Of a DNA stretch of 64,000 bases, positions 36,107 through 44,580 are shown one piece after another (the first letter of the stretch is position 1; each line of letters opens with the position of its first letter). The position numbers were made by a program, and so were the translations under genes. The notes under the pieces were generated by a model. It was not told the DNA's origin, made no database searches, and saw only the letters and a program-made list of their open reading frames with translations. Source of the stretch: JADJPO01 sp046330955 (GTDB lineage Bacteria; Actinomycetota; Actinomycetes; Actinomycetales; Kineosporiaceae); NCBI GenBank assembly GCA_046330955.1, contig JAXLRT010000015.1, positions 62,001 through 126,000 on the forward strand, in the 5' to 3' direction.

Positions 36107-37021
36107 ATGACGGCCGACCCGAGATCGCCCTCGTCGACGACCTCGCCGACGTCGCGGCGGCTGCGTGCCGTGGGCTACGGCGTGGGTGGGGTGCTGCTGC
36201 CTGCCCTGCTCTGGGAGGGCTACAAGCTGATCGGCCCCGAGCGGGGCGTCGTCCTGGGTGGGCGCACCGTGCTGCCGCGCACCAGCGAACTCGCCATGCC
36301 GCACGTGTGGACCATGCTCGGCCGGCTCACCGAGCCGGTCTCGTCGGTGAAGGGCTCGCCCCCACTGTGGCGGGCGGTGGCCGACGCGGCCACGTTCACC
36401 CTGGGTATCGCGACCGTCGGCTGGCTGCTCGGCCTGCTCATCGGGGTGGCGCTCGCCCTGGTGATGCTGCGGCTGCGGGTGGCCAAGTCGGCGATGCTGC
36501 CCTGGATCGTGCTCAGCCAGACCGTGCCCCTGATCGCCATCGCCCCCCTGGTGCGGCGCTGGGGTGCCCAGCTCACGCTCGGCCCGTGGCACTGGCAGAA
36601 CTGGATGTCGGTGTCGGTGATCTCGGCCTACCTGGCGTTCTTCCCGATCGCGGTGAACACGTTGCGGGGGCTGGAGTCCCCCGAACCGGCCCACCTGGAT
36701 CTGATGCGCGCGTACTCGATCGGCTGGTGGCGCACCCTGACCCACCTGCGGGTGCCCGCGGCGGTGCCCTACCTGCTGTCCGGGTTGCGCCTGGCCGCGG
36801 CCAACGCGGTGGTCGGCGCGGTGGTGGCCGAGGTGTCGATCGGGCTGCGCGGCGGGATCGGCCGCTTGATCGTCGAGTACGCGGCGGCGTCCGGCGGTGA
36901 TCCGGGCAAGCCCTGGGGGCCGATCTTCGGGGCGGTGGCCCTCGGGCTGGTCGCGGTCGGGGTGGTCGCCCTGATCGGCGCGCTGCTGCACCGCTATCGC
37001 AGAGGGGAAGTAGCCACGTGA
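36107..37021 (+). CDS. ABC transporter permease (SsuC/ThiX type)
   Basis: 304 aa with about six membrane helices and the binding-protein-dependent permease loop near VVAEVSIGLRGGIGRLIVEY. It belongs to the nitrate/sulfonate/pyrimidine-precursor importer group. The gene product should pair with the second permease (37869) as a heterodimer. Its end overlaps the ATPase start (GTGA at 37018-37021). Confidence 0.92.
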   Translation: MTADPRSPSSTTSPTSRRLRAVGYGVGGVLLPALLWEGYKLIGPERGVVLGGRTVLPRTSELAMPHVWTMLGRLTEPVSSVKGSPPLWRAVADAATFTLGIATVGWLLGLLIGVALALVMLRLRVAKSAMLPWIVLSQTVPLIAIAPLVRRWGAQLTLGPWHWQNWMSVSVISAYLAFFPIAVNTLRGLESPEPAHLDLMRAYSIGWWRTLTHLRVPAAVPYLLSGLRLAAANAVVGAVVAEVSIGLRGGIGRLIVEYAAASGGDPGKPWGPIFGAVALGLVAVGVVALIGALLHRYRRGEVAT

Positions 37022-37872
37022 GCGAGGGCGATACCAGCGGGGCCGGCTACGCCGTCCGGGTCGAGTCGGTGAGCCGATTGTTCCGCGGACGGCGCGGCTC
37101 GGGTGAGGTGCACGCCCTCGAGAACGTCGACCTGACCCTGGCCGCGGGGGAGTTCGTGTCGCTGATCGGGCCGTCCGGCTGCGGCAAGAGCACCCTGATG
37201 CGGCTGATCGCCGACCTGGACACCCCGACGTCCGGCTCGATCTCGGTGTTCGGCAAGACCCCGCACCAGGCCCGGCTCGACCATGACTACGGCATCGCGT
37301 TCCAGCAGGCCGGCCTGCTGCCCTGGCGGACCGTGCGGGCGAACATCGAACTGCCGCTGCAGCTGCACGGCGCCGACAAGGCCACTCGCAGCGCTCGGAT
37401 CACGCACCTGCTCGAGATGATCGGGCTGAGCGAGTTCACCGACCACTACCCGGACCAGCTCTCCGGTGGCATGCAGCAGCGGGTGGCGATCGCCCGCTCG
37501 TTCGCCGAGAGCCCGCGGCTGCTGCTGATGGACGAGCCGTTCGGGGCGCTGGACGAGATGACCCGCGAACGCATGCAGTCCGAGTTGCTGGCCCTGTGCG
37601 CCGAGACCGGTGCGGCCGTGGTGTTCGTGACCCACTCGATCCCCGAGGCGGTGTACCTGTCGAACCGCGTGGTGGTGATGTCGGCTCGGCCCGGCACCAT
37701 CCACGAGGTGATCGAGGTCGACCTCGGCGGCGCCGCCGAGCGGGGCGAGGGGCTGCGCGAGGAACAGGCCTTCTTCGCGGCGATCAGTGAGGTGCGCGAG
37801 GCGCTGCACGGCGAACAGAACGGCCAGAGCACAGCTGCGGCCAACCGGCCGCGCGGGGTCGAGACCCGATGA
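37018..37872 (+). CDS. ABC transporter ATP-binding protein (SsuB/ThiZ type)
   Basis: 284 aa. Walker A GPSGCGKST, Q-loop FQQAGLL, signature LSGGMQQRVAI, Walker B LLLMDEPFGALD and switch His in FVTHSI are all intact. It powers the importer with the two permeases and the lipoprotein. GTG start; overlaps neighbours on both sides (GTGA, ATGA), so tight coupling within the operon. Confidence 0.95.
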   Translation: MSEGDTSGAGYAVRVESVSRLFRGRRGSGEVHALENVDLTLAAGEFVSLIGPSGCGKSTLMRLIADLDTPTSGSISVFGKTPHQARLDHDYGIAFQQAGLLPWRTVRANIELPLQLHGADKATRSARITHLLEMIGLSEFTDHYPDQLSGGMQQRVAIARSFAESPRLLLMDEPFGALDEMTRERMQSELLALCAETGAAVVFVTHSIPEAVYLSNRVVVMSARPGTIHEVIEVDLGGAAERGEGLREEQAFFAAISEVREALHGEQNGQSTAAANRPRGVETR

Positions 37873-38642
37873 GGACGCCGACGGCGCGGTCGAGCCTGGA
37901 CGGCAGCCGGCACGTTGTCGCACCGGTGGTGCTGGGCGTCGTCCTGCTCGGGGCCTGGCACGGCGCGGTGGTGGCATTGTCGATCGAGCCGTTCGTGCTG
38001 CCCTCGCCGGTGGCCATCGGGCAGGCGTTCGCGGACAAGATCGGCCCGATCGGCACCGCGATGAAGGTGACCGGCACCAATGCCGCGATCGGGCTGCTGA
38101 CCGGAGCGGTGGTGGCGCTGGTCGCCGCGGCGATCGGGCACCTGTGGCCGGCCACCGAGCGGCTCGGGGCCCCGATGGTGACGGCGCTGTCGGTGATCCC
38201 GATCGTGGCGCTCGCCCCGGTGCTATACACGATGATGGGCGCCGGGGCGCAGACCACCCGGCAGATCATCGCGGCGATCGCGGTCTTCGTCCCGGTGTAC
38301 GTCAACGCATTGCGCGGCTTCGCGAACGTCTCCGCCGTGCACCGCGACCTGATGGCCGCGGCGGGCGCCACGCACTGGCAGTCGACCTGGCACCTGACCC
38401 TGCCCAGCGCGACGCCGTACATCACCACCGGCCTGCGGGTGGCGTCGTCCCTGGCGGTGATCTCGGCCCTGATCGCGGAGTACTTCGGCGGTCCGGTCGG
38501 TGGCCTCGGCAAGGCGATCACCTCGGCGGCGTCCAGCTCGAACTACACCCTGGCGTGGGCCTACGTGCTCGGCGCGATCCTGCTGGGCCTGATCTTCTAC
38601 AGCGTGACGGCGGCCATCGAGCAGCGGGCCGGTCGCGGATGA
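37869..38642 (+). CDS. ABC transporter permease (second subunit)
   Basis: 257 aa, about six membrane helices; permease loop around AAAGATHWQSTWHLTLPSATPYI and ISALIAEYFGGPVGGLGKAI. It overlaps the ATPase stop by four bases. Presence of two different permeases in one importer is usual for NMT1-type pyrimidine or hydroxymethylpyrimidine transporters. Confidence 0.92.
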   Translation: MRTPTARSSLDGSRHVVAPVVLGVVLLGAWHGAVVALSIEPFVLPSPVAIGQAFADKIGPIGTAMKVTGTNAAIGLLTGAVVALVAAAIGHLWPATERLGAPMVTALSVIPIVALAPVLYTMMGAGAQTTRQIIAAIAVFVPVYVNALRGFANVSAVHRDLMAAAGATHWQSTWHLTLPSATPYITTGLRVASSLAVISALIAEYFGGPVGGLGKAITSAASSSNYTLAWAYVLGAILLGLIFYSVTAAIEQRAGRG

Positions 38643-38688
38643 AAGGTGTTGTGCCTCAGCCAGTCCGGACCACTACAGGAGGATAGTC

Positions 38689-39876
38689 ATGGGCTTCGGT
38701 GTCTTCGGTGTCTCAGGCAGCCGAGGGGTTCGGGTGGCGGCACTGGCCGTCGCGCTCGGGCTCGTCACGGCGGGATGTGGTTCCGGTACGAGCGATTCCG
38801 GCTCGTCGAGCGCGGCGTCGTCCGGCTCGTCGAGCGCGCCGGCCACCCTCACCCCGGTCAAGCTGCAGTTGCAGTGGTTCGCGCAGAGCCAGTTCGCCGG
38901 GTACTACGTGGCCAAGGAGAAGGGGTTCTTCAAGGACGCCGGTCTGGACGTGACCATCGTCGAGGGCGGCGCCGACATCGTGCCGCAGGACGTGCTCGCC
39001 GCCGGTGACGTCGACTTCGCGATCTCGTGGGTGCCGAAGGTTCTGGGCTCGATCGAGCAGGGCGCCAAGGTGACCGACGTGGCGCAGATCTTCCAGCGCA
39101 GTGGCACGTTGCAGATCTCGAAGAAGGCGGCCGGCATCACCTCTCCGGCGCAGTTGAAGGGCAAGAAGGTCGGTTCGTGGGGCTACGGCAACGAGTTCGA
39201 GCTGTTCGCCGGCATGCAGAAGAACGGCGTCCAGGTCGGTGACATCTCGTTGGTGCAGCAGGCCTTCGACATGAACGGGTTCCTGGCCGGGGACATCGAC
39301 GCGGCGCAGGCGATGATCTACAACGAGTACGCGCAGGTGCTGGAGACCAAGAACCCCGCCACCAGCAAGCTCTACACCGCTGACGACCTGAACGTGATCG
39401 ACTGGAACACGGTCGGTACCGCGATGCTGCAGGACGCCATCTGGGCCAACTCCGACAAGCTGGCCAGCGATGCGGCCTACAAGAAGACCACCGTCGCGCT
39501 GATCAAGGCCTCGATCAAGGGCTGGGCCTACGCCCGGGACAACCCGGAGGAGGCGGCCAAGATCGTGACCGCCGCCGGGTCGACGCTGGGCCAGAGCCAC
39601 CAACTGTGGATGGCGAATGAGATCAACAAGCTGATCTGGCCGAGCACCAACGGCGCCGGCATGATCGACGAGGCGGCCTGGAAGCAGACCGTGTCGGTGG
39701 CCATGGGCACCAAGAACGAGAGCGGCAGCACCATCATCACCAAGGAGCCACCGGCCACCGCCTACACCACCGAGTACGTCAAGCAGGCACTGGCAGAGCT
39801 GGACGCCGAGAAGGTCGACACCAAGGGCGCCGGCTTCAAGCCCATCACCGTCACCCTCGTCGAGGGCGGCAAGTAA
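38689..39876 (+). CDS. ABC substrate-binding lipoprotein (NMT1/THI5-like)
   Basis: 395 aa. Signal peptide with lipobox VTAGC, a Ser-rich linker, then an NMT1/THI5-type ligand domain (QLQWFAQSQFAGYYVAKEKG, GADIVPQDVLAAGDVDFAIS). This type binds flat N-heterocycles such as formyl-aminopyrimidine or riboflavin precursors; with the enzymes upstream a pyrimidine or hydantoin ligand is likely. AGGAGG precedes the ATG. It is the last gene before a very long hairpin. Confidence 0.93.
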   Translation: MGFGVFGVSGSRGVRVAALAVALGLVTAGCGSGTSDSGSSSAASSGSSSAPATLTPVKLQLQWFAQSQFAGYYVAKEKGFFKDAGLDVTIVEGGADIVPQDVLAAGDVDFAISWVPKVLGSIEQGAKVTDVAQIFQRSGTLQISKKAAGITSPAQLKGKKVGSWGYGNEFELFAGMQKNGVQVGDISLVQQAFDMNGFLAGDIDAAQAMIYNEYAQVLETKNPATSKLYTADDLNVIDWNTVGTAMLQDAIWANSDKLASDAAYKKTTVALIKASIKGWAYARDNPEEAAKIVTAAGSTLGQSHQLWMANEINKLIWPSTNGAGMIDEAAWKQTVSVAMGTKNESGSTIITKEPPATAYTTEYVKQALAELDAEKVDTKGAGFKPITVTLVEGGK

Positions 39877-39882
39877 CCCCCA

Positions 39883-39994
39883 ACCAAAACCTGCTCATGC
39901 TCCGCAGGTGACGCTCGATGCTCCGCTGGGGCCGCGCCAAGGCGCTTCCCAGCGGAGCACGAGGAGTCACCAGCGGAGCATGAGCGGGTTTGGT
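39883..39994. terminator. 112-base near-perfect hairpin between convergent genes
   Basis: Outer ends ACCAAA (39883-39888) and TTTGGT (39989-39994); middle CTCATGCTCCGC pairs with GCGGAGCATGAG; inner CTCCGCTGGG (39921-39930) pairs with CCCAGCGGAG (39948-39957); the tip is GCGCC-AA-GGCGC. Each arm has two related CTC-ATGCTCCGC words, so the structure may have grown by duplication. It can stop transcription from both sides: the importer operon and the PPOX gene whose stop abuts it. Confidence 0.85.
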
Positions 39995-40386
39995 CAGGTG
40001 CCGGAGGTGATGTCCAGGCAGGCCGACTCGGCGCGGCGGATCCGGCTGCCGATGAACAGCAGCCGGGCCTGGATGCCGTACTTGGCGATCAGCAACTGGT
40101 TCAGGCGGCGCTGCTGGTCGGCGTCCCGGATCACCACCGCGGTGCCCTCGTGCTCGACCGCGCCGTCCGCCACCCGACCCCGAACATCGCACGGCGTCAG
40201 CGTGACCCTCGGAGTGTGCCCGAGGCGCTTCACCTTGCCGGCCGTGGCGTTGGAGGTCACCAGGAGATGGTCGCCGTCCCGGACGACCCAGACCGGCGTC
40301 GGCACCGGGGTGCCGTTCTTGCGGAAGGTGGTCAGCCGGACGTAGGCGGATTCGCCGAGCAGGTCCAGGGCGGCAGCATCGATCAT
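39994..40386 (-). CDS. PPOX-class F420-dependent oxidoreductase (split beta-barrel)
   Basis: 130 aa. Pyridoxamine-oxidase-like barrel: YVRLTTFRKNGTPVPTPVW, then VTSNATAGKVKRLGHTPRV, the signature of the F420/flavin TIGR03666 subfamily. It probably reduces small molecules with F420H2. Its stop overlaps the last base of the long hairpin. Divergent from the hydrolase at 40473. The cell must therefore have an F420 supply, in line with the LLM enzyme nearby. Confidence 0.88.
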   Translation of the reverse strand: MIDAAALDLLGESAYVRLTTFRKNGTPVPTPVWVVRDGDHLLVTSNATAGKVKRLGHTPRVTLTPCDVRGRVADGAVEHEGTAVVIRDADQQRRLNQLLIAKYGIQARLLFIGSRIRRAESACLDITSGT

Positions 40387-40472
40387 GCGGTGACCTTACG
40401 CGCCGGACGCCGCCCACGTGCCGGGACGCCGCCGAGGTTCCGGACGCGTCCGCCGTCCCGTACCGTGCGGGG

Positions 40473-41291
40473 ATGCCTGCCGAAACCTTCGAGATCGAGG
40501 GCCTGACGGTGCACGTCGAGGGCAGCGGCCCGACGCTGCTGATGCTGCACGGTTGGCCCGACTCGGCGGCGCTGTGGGACTCCACCGTTGCGGCGCTGCG
40601 CGATGCCTACCGCTGCGTCCGCTTCACCCTGCCCGGCTTCGACGTCGACCTGCCGCCCCGGCCGATGTCGGTGCACCAGCTGGTCGACCTGATCGCCGCC
40701 GTCGTCGACCGGGTGAGCCCGGACGAGCCGGTGACCCTGGTGTTGCACGACTGGGGCTGCATGTTCGGCGCGGCCTATGCCCGCCGGCACCCCGAGCGCG
40801 TGGCCCGGGCGGTGGTCACCGACGTCGGCGATGCCGGCTCTCCCGCACACCTGCAGAGCCTCACACTGCGGCAGAAGGGCCTGATCGGCGGCTATCAACT
40901 GCCGCTCGCCCTGCTCTGGCTGCTGGGACGCCGGCTGCCGCGCCCGGCCACCGCGCTCACCCGCCGGATCGCGCGCTGGTTGGGTTGCCCGACACCCGCC
41001 TCCCGCATCGGGTGGCAGCTCAACTACCCCTACGCCGTCCAGGTCTTCGGATCCCTCGGCGGTCGCCGTGGCATGGCCCGGCTCGACACCGCCTTCGGGG
41101 ACGCGCCGGTGCTGTTCTGCTACGGCCGTCGCAAGCCCTTCACGTTCCACTCCGCGCACTGGTTGAGCGAGCTCGAGGCCCGGAACGGCTGCGCCGTGCG
41201 CGGTTTCGACACCGGGCATTGGATCATGGTCGACCAGCCCCAGGCCTACCACGAGGCCGTGCGCGGCTGGCTGGACGGCGTCCCCGGCTGA
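40473..41291 (+). CDS. Alpha/beta hydrolase (epoxide hydrolase/dehalogenase-like)
   Basis: 272 aa. Oxyanion motif LMLHGWPDS, nucleophile elbow LVLHDWGCMFG with Asp as nucleophile (typical of epoxide hydrolases and haloalkane dehalogenases), lid region around 135-180 and final His in DTGHWIMVD. The substrate is unknown. It meets zwf tail to tail with 15 bases between stops. Confidence 0.88.
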   Translation: MPAETFEIEGLTVHVEGSGPTLLMLHGWPDSAALWDSTVAALRDAYRCVRFTLPGFDVDLPPRPMSVHQLVDLIAAVVDRVSPDEPVTLVLHDWGCMFGAAYARRHPERVARAVVTDVGDAGSPAHLQSLTLRQKGLIGGYQLPLALLWLLGRRLPRPATALTRRIARWLGCPTPASRIGWQLNYPYAVQVFGSLGGRRGMARLDTAFGDAPVLFCYGRRKPFTFHSAHWLSELEARNGCAVRGFDTGHWIMVDQPQAYHEAVRGWLDGVPG

Positions 41292-41306
41292 GTCGCGAGG
41301 TGAGCC

Positions 41307-42770
41307 TCAGGACCCCATCGCGTTCGGATCGCGCCAGGCCCGCTCGAACGGCAGCCGCCAGGCGAACGGGGCGATCAGCTGGTGGATCTGGTTAGGCCCC
41401 CAGCTGCCCGTGCCGTACGGCCGGACCACCGGCGGGTTCTCCAGCAGCGGCGAGGACAGTTCCCACAGCCGCTCGATCCCGTCGGCGGTCGTGAACAGCG
41501 TGCGATCGCCCCGCGAGGCGTCGTAGATCAGCCGCTCGTAGGCCTCCAGCACCGAGCCGGCCCAGTCGGTGTCCTGCATGGCGAACTGCATCGACAGCTT
41601 CTGCAACTTCATGCCCGGACCGGGTTTCTTGCCGTAGAACGACAACGACAGTTTGGCCGTGTCGGCCAGATCGAACGTCAGGTGGTCCGGCCCGTGGTCG
41701 CCGACGCCGGAGCCGGGCGGGAACATGGTGCGCGGCGGTTCCTTGAACGCGATCGAGATGATGCGCGCACCCTCGGCCATCTTCTTGCCGGTGCGCAGGT
41801 AGAACGGGACGCCGGCCCAGCGCCAGTTGTCGATGAAGCACTTCAGGGCGATGAACGTCTCGGTCTCGGAATCCGTTGCGACACCGTCGATGTCGCGATA
41901 GCCGACGTACTGACCACGCACCACGTTGCTCGGCTCGATCGGCAGCATCGAGCGGAAGACCTTGTTCTTCTCCTCGGTGATGGCCAGGGGTTCGAGTGCG
42001 GTCGGTGGCTCCATCGCGGTGAAGGCCAGCACCTGGAACAGGTGCGTGACCACCATGTCGCGGTAGGCGCCGGTGGCCTCGTAGAACGAGGCGCGCTGCT
42101 CCAGTCCCAGTGCCTCGGGGACGTCGATCTGGACGTGGTCGATGTGATTTCGGTGCCAGATCGGCTCGAACAACCCGTTCGCGAACCGGAACGCCAGGAT
42201 GTTCTGGGCCGCCTCCTTGCCCAGGAAGTGGTCGATCCGGAAGATCTGATCCTCGTCGAACACCTGGTGCAGCTCGCGGTTCAGCGCCTGGGCCGAGACC
42301 AGATCGGTGCCGAACGGCTTCTCCATGATGATCCGGCTGCCCTCGGCCAGCTTGGCCTCGTCGAGCAGGTGGACGACGGCCAGCGCGGCCTTCGGGGGCA
42401 CGCTGAGGTAGTGCAGCCGGTTGGCTCGCCGGCTGTCGCCGGAGTCGCGCTCGGCCTGTTCGACCACGGCCCGCAGCCCGGCCGCGCCGTCCTGCCCCGG
42501 GGCGAAGTGCAACCGCGCCGCGAAGTCGTCCCAGTCGGCGGGCTGCTCCCCGGTGCGGCGACTGAAGTCGAGGATGGCCTTGCGGGTGAACTCGATGAAG
42601 GAGTCGCGGTCGTGCGGTTCCAGCGACGTCCCGACGATCTGCACGTCGCGCATCAGTCCGCTCTGGAACAGATGGAGCAGGCCGGGGAGCAGTTTGCGCC
42701 GGGACAGGTCCCCCGTGGCGCCGAACAGGATGACGGTCGTGGGCGCGCTGGACCCGGTGGTGGTGGACAT
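41307..42770 (-). CDS. zwf: Glucose-6-phosphate 1-dehydrogenase
   Basis: 487 aa, full length. N-terminal VILFGATGDLSRRKLLPGL binds NAD(P); substrate and catalytic motif RIDHFLGKEAAQN with Lys/His; EKPFGTD is also conserved. It makes 6-phosphogluconolactone and NADPH, and in F420-using actinobacteria it complements the separate F420-dependent enzyme. It is 45 bases downstream of a rhomboid gene on the same strand, so possibly cotranscribed. A phosphoglucomutase lies at the window end. Confidence 0.97.
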   Translation of the reverse strand: MSTTTGSSAPTTVILFGATGDLSRRKLLPGLLHLFQSGLMRDVQIVGTSLEPHDRDSFIEFTRKAILDFSRRTGEQPADWDDFAARLHFAPGQDGAAGLRAVVEQAERDSGDSRRANRLHYLSVPPKAALAVVHLLDEAKLAEGSRIIMEKPFGTDLVSAQALNRELHQVFDEDQIFRIDHFLGKEAAQNILAFRFANGLFEPIWHRNHIDHVQIDVPEALGLEQRASFYEATGAYRDMVVTHLFQVLAFTAMEPPTALEPLAITEEKNKVFRSMLPIEPSNVVRGQYVGYRDIDGVATDSETETFIALKCFIDNWRWAGVPFYLRTGKKMAEGARIISIAFKEPPRTMFPPGSGVGDHGPDHLTFDLADTAKLSLSFYGKKPGPGMKLQKLSMQFAMQDTDWAGSVLEAYERLIYDASRGDRTLFTTADGIERLWELSSPLLENPPVVRPYGTGSWGPNQIHQLIAPFAWRLPFERAWRDPNAMGS

Positions 42771-42815
42771 GGGACCAGGGTCCCGGACGGCGCCGGTCGT
42801 GTCGACGGTGCCGGC

Positions 42816-43715
42816 TCAGATCAGGCCGGCGGGCACCGTCGCGGCCTTGAGCATGACCAGCGCCCCCAGCAGGACGAACAGGGCCGCCAGACCGATCGGC
42901 TGCAGCAGTGCGCGCCGTTCGCGCGGGGCGTACGCCAGGACGGCGCCGGCCAGGGCGCCGGTGACCAGGCCGCCGAGGTGGGCCTGCCAGGCGATGGACA
43001 GGCCGGGGAAGAACCCGATCGCGGTGTTGATCAGCAACAGGGCGATCATGCCGCCGATGTCGCGCCCGAGCTTGCGGTTGATGACCGTGATCGCACCCCA
43101 GAGGCCGAAGACCGCGCCGGAGGCGCCGACCGTCCCGGTGAACCAGCTCTGCGACGTGGCACCGGGTGTGGCCAGCAGGAGGAACCCGACGGACCCGCCG
43201 ACAGCGCTGAGCAGGTACAGCGCCACGAATCGCGCCCGCCCGATCAGGTTCTCGAGGTACGGCCCGCCGAGCCAGAGCGCGTACATGTTGAAGACGATGT
43301 GCAGCAAGAAGTTCGGCGAGTGCAGGAACGCCGCCGTCAGGAACGTCCAGGGTTCCTGCAGGGCGAGGGCCGGGACGAACATGAACTGCCGGGTGATGTC
43401 GAAGGCGCCGACCCATTGCAGGGCATAGGCGATGCCACACAGCACCATGATCGCCGTGGTGGCGGTGAGCCCGCCGCGCTGCACCGAGCCACCGAGCGTC
43501 GTCCGGGCGGTGCGCACCGTCTTGGCCTGGGCGGCCACGCAATCGACGCACTGGAATCCGACCGGCGCCGAGCGCTGGCACTCGGTGCAGACGGGGCGTT
43601 CACAGCGCTGGCAGCGGATGTAGGACTCGCGATCGGGGTGCCGCGGGCACACCGGGACCCCGCCCGCCGGAGGCATCCCCCCGGCAGGCGGCCCGGACGG
43701 CGGCAGGTGGGTCAC
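42816..43715 (-). CDS. Rhomboid intramembrane serine protease
   Basis: 299 aa. N-terminal zinc-ribbon/B-box type segment (CPRHPDRESYIRCQRCERPVC, split over residues 23-43, and CVDC), then six or seven membrane helices with the catalytic Ser199 (GASGAVFG) and His246 (WQAHLGG). Conserved HxxxN lies at LHIVFNMYALW. It cleaves membrane proteins within the bilayer. GTGA overlap with the cyclophilin gene. In other actinobacteria cyclophilin-rhomboid-crgA are adjacent; here crgA is 11 kb away. Confidence 0.93.
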   Translation of the reverse strand: MTHLPPSGPPAGGMPPAGGVPVCPRHPDRESYIRCQRCERPVCTECQRSAPVGFQCVDCVAAQAKTVRTARTTLGGSVQRGGLTATTAIMVLCGIAYALQWVGAFDITRQFMFVPALALQEPWTFLTAAFLHSPNFLLHIVFNMYALWLGGPYLENLIGRARFVALYLLSAVGGSVGFLLLATPGATSQSWFTGTVGASGAVFGLWGAITVINRKLGRDIGGMIALLLINTAIGFFPGLSIAWQAHLGGLVTGALAGAVLAYAPRERRALLQPIGLAALFVLLGALVMLKAATVPAGLI

Positions 43716-44260
43716 TCGCGGTCGATGGTCACGCTGGTCATCACGACCGGGTCGATCGGCCGGTCGCTGCGGTCGACGGGGGTGTTCGCGATCGCGTCGA
43801 CCACCTCACGGCTGGCAGCATCGGCGACCACACCGAAGACGGTGTGCTTGCCCTGCAGGTGCGGGGTCGGGCCGACGGTGATGAAGAACTGGGACCCGTT
43901 GGTGCCCTTGCCCATCCGCTTGCCGGCGTTGGCCATCGCCAGCACGTACGGCTTGGCGAAGTTCAATTCGGGGTGGATCTCGTCGTCGAAGTCGTAGCCC
44001 GGCCCGCCGGTGCCGGTGCCCAGCGGGCAGCCACCCTGGATCATGAACCCGGCGATGACGCGGTGGAAGCCCAGGCCGTCGAAGTAGCGGCCGTTGCTGG
44101 GCTGGCCGGTGCGGGGGTCCTTCCACGAGCGGGTGCCCTCGGCGAGCTCGACGAAGTTGGCCACCGTCTTGGGGGCGTGGTTGCCGAACAGCTGCAGCCG
44201 GATGTCGCCGCGGTTGGTGTGCAGCGTGGCCTTCAGCGTCGCGATCGAGGCGTCGTTCAC
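43712..44260 (-). CDS. ppiA: Cyclophilin-type peptidyl-prolyl isomerase
   Basis: 182 aa. Cyclophilin core: GLGFHRVIAGFMIQGG, GTNGSQFFITV and HTVFGVV, with active-site Arg, Phe, Gln, His positions present. No signal peptide, so it is cytosolic. The start is GTG 44258-44260, preceded by GGGGAAG; an upstream TTG (44282-44284) is less likely. It is the first gene of the ppiA-rhomboid-zwf set. Confidence 0.93.
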   Translation of the reverse strand: MNDASIATLKATLHTNRGDIRLQLFGNHAPKTVANFVELAEGTRSWKDPRTGQPSNGRYFDGLGFHRVIAGFMIQGGCPLGTGTGGPGYDFDDEIHPELNFAKPYVLAMANAGKRMGKGTNGSQFFITVGPTPHLQGKHTVFGVVADAASREVVDAIANTPVDRSDRPIDPVVMTSVTIDRE

Positions 44261-44580
44261 CGGTGGCACTTCCCCTTCGTCCAAAGGAACGTCTCTGCGA
44301 TCCGGCCGCCGGGTGCGGCCAGGTCGGGCCGGTGTGGTGATCCGGCGGCCCTCATCCTCGCACGGGCACCCGCCGCCGGTCGTGCGGTGGCAGTCGACCC
44401 TGCCGGTCCGCCCGCCGGTCGCTTCGGGTCGCCGCGCCGGATGGATGATTCACCGATCGACCGGGTTTCGATCGAATGCACCGAATTCTCCCGGCACGGG
44501 CCGATACGGTGGGCCGCTGACGGGGGTCGACGAGACATTCGAGGGGTTGAGCCGGTGAGCGGGCGGTCCGGGGGAAGCAG
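44261..44580. other. Divergent intergenic region between cyclophilin and tad cluster
   Basis: 320 bases without a gene. A TACGGT hexamer at 44505-44510 could be the -10 for the rightward tad genes, without a clear -35. GGGGGAAG just before 44581 is a good ribosome site. Two GATCGA words with local symmetry are seen at about 44456-44475. Nothing else is evident. Confidence 0.4.

Noticed and set aside
38643..38688. TPP or other riboswitch before the NMT1/THI5-like gene
   Set aside because: The gap is 46 bases with only a ribosome site; no conserved riboswitch core is seen here or before 32766.
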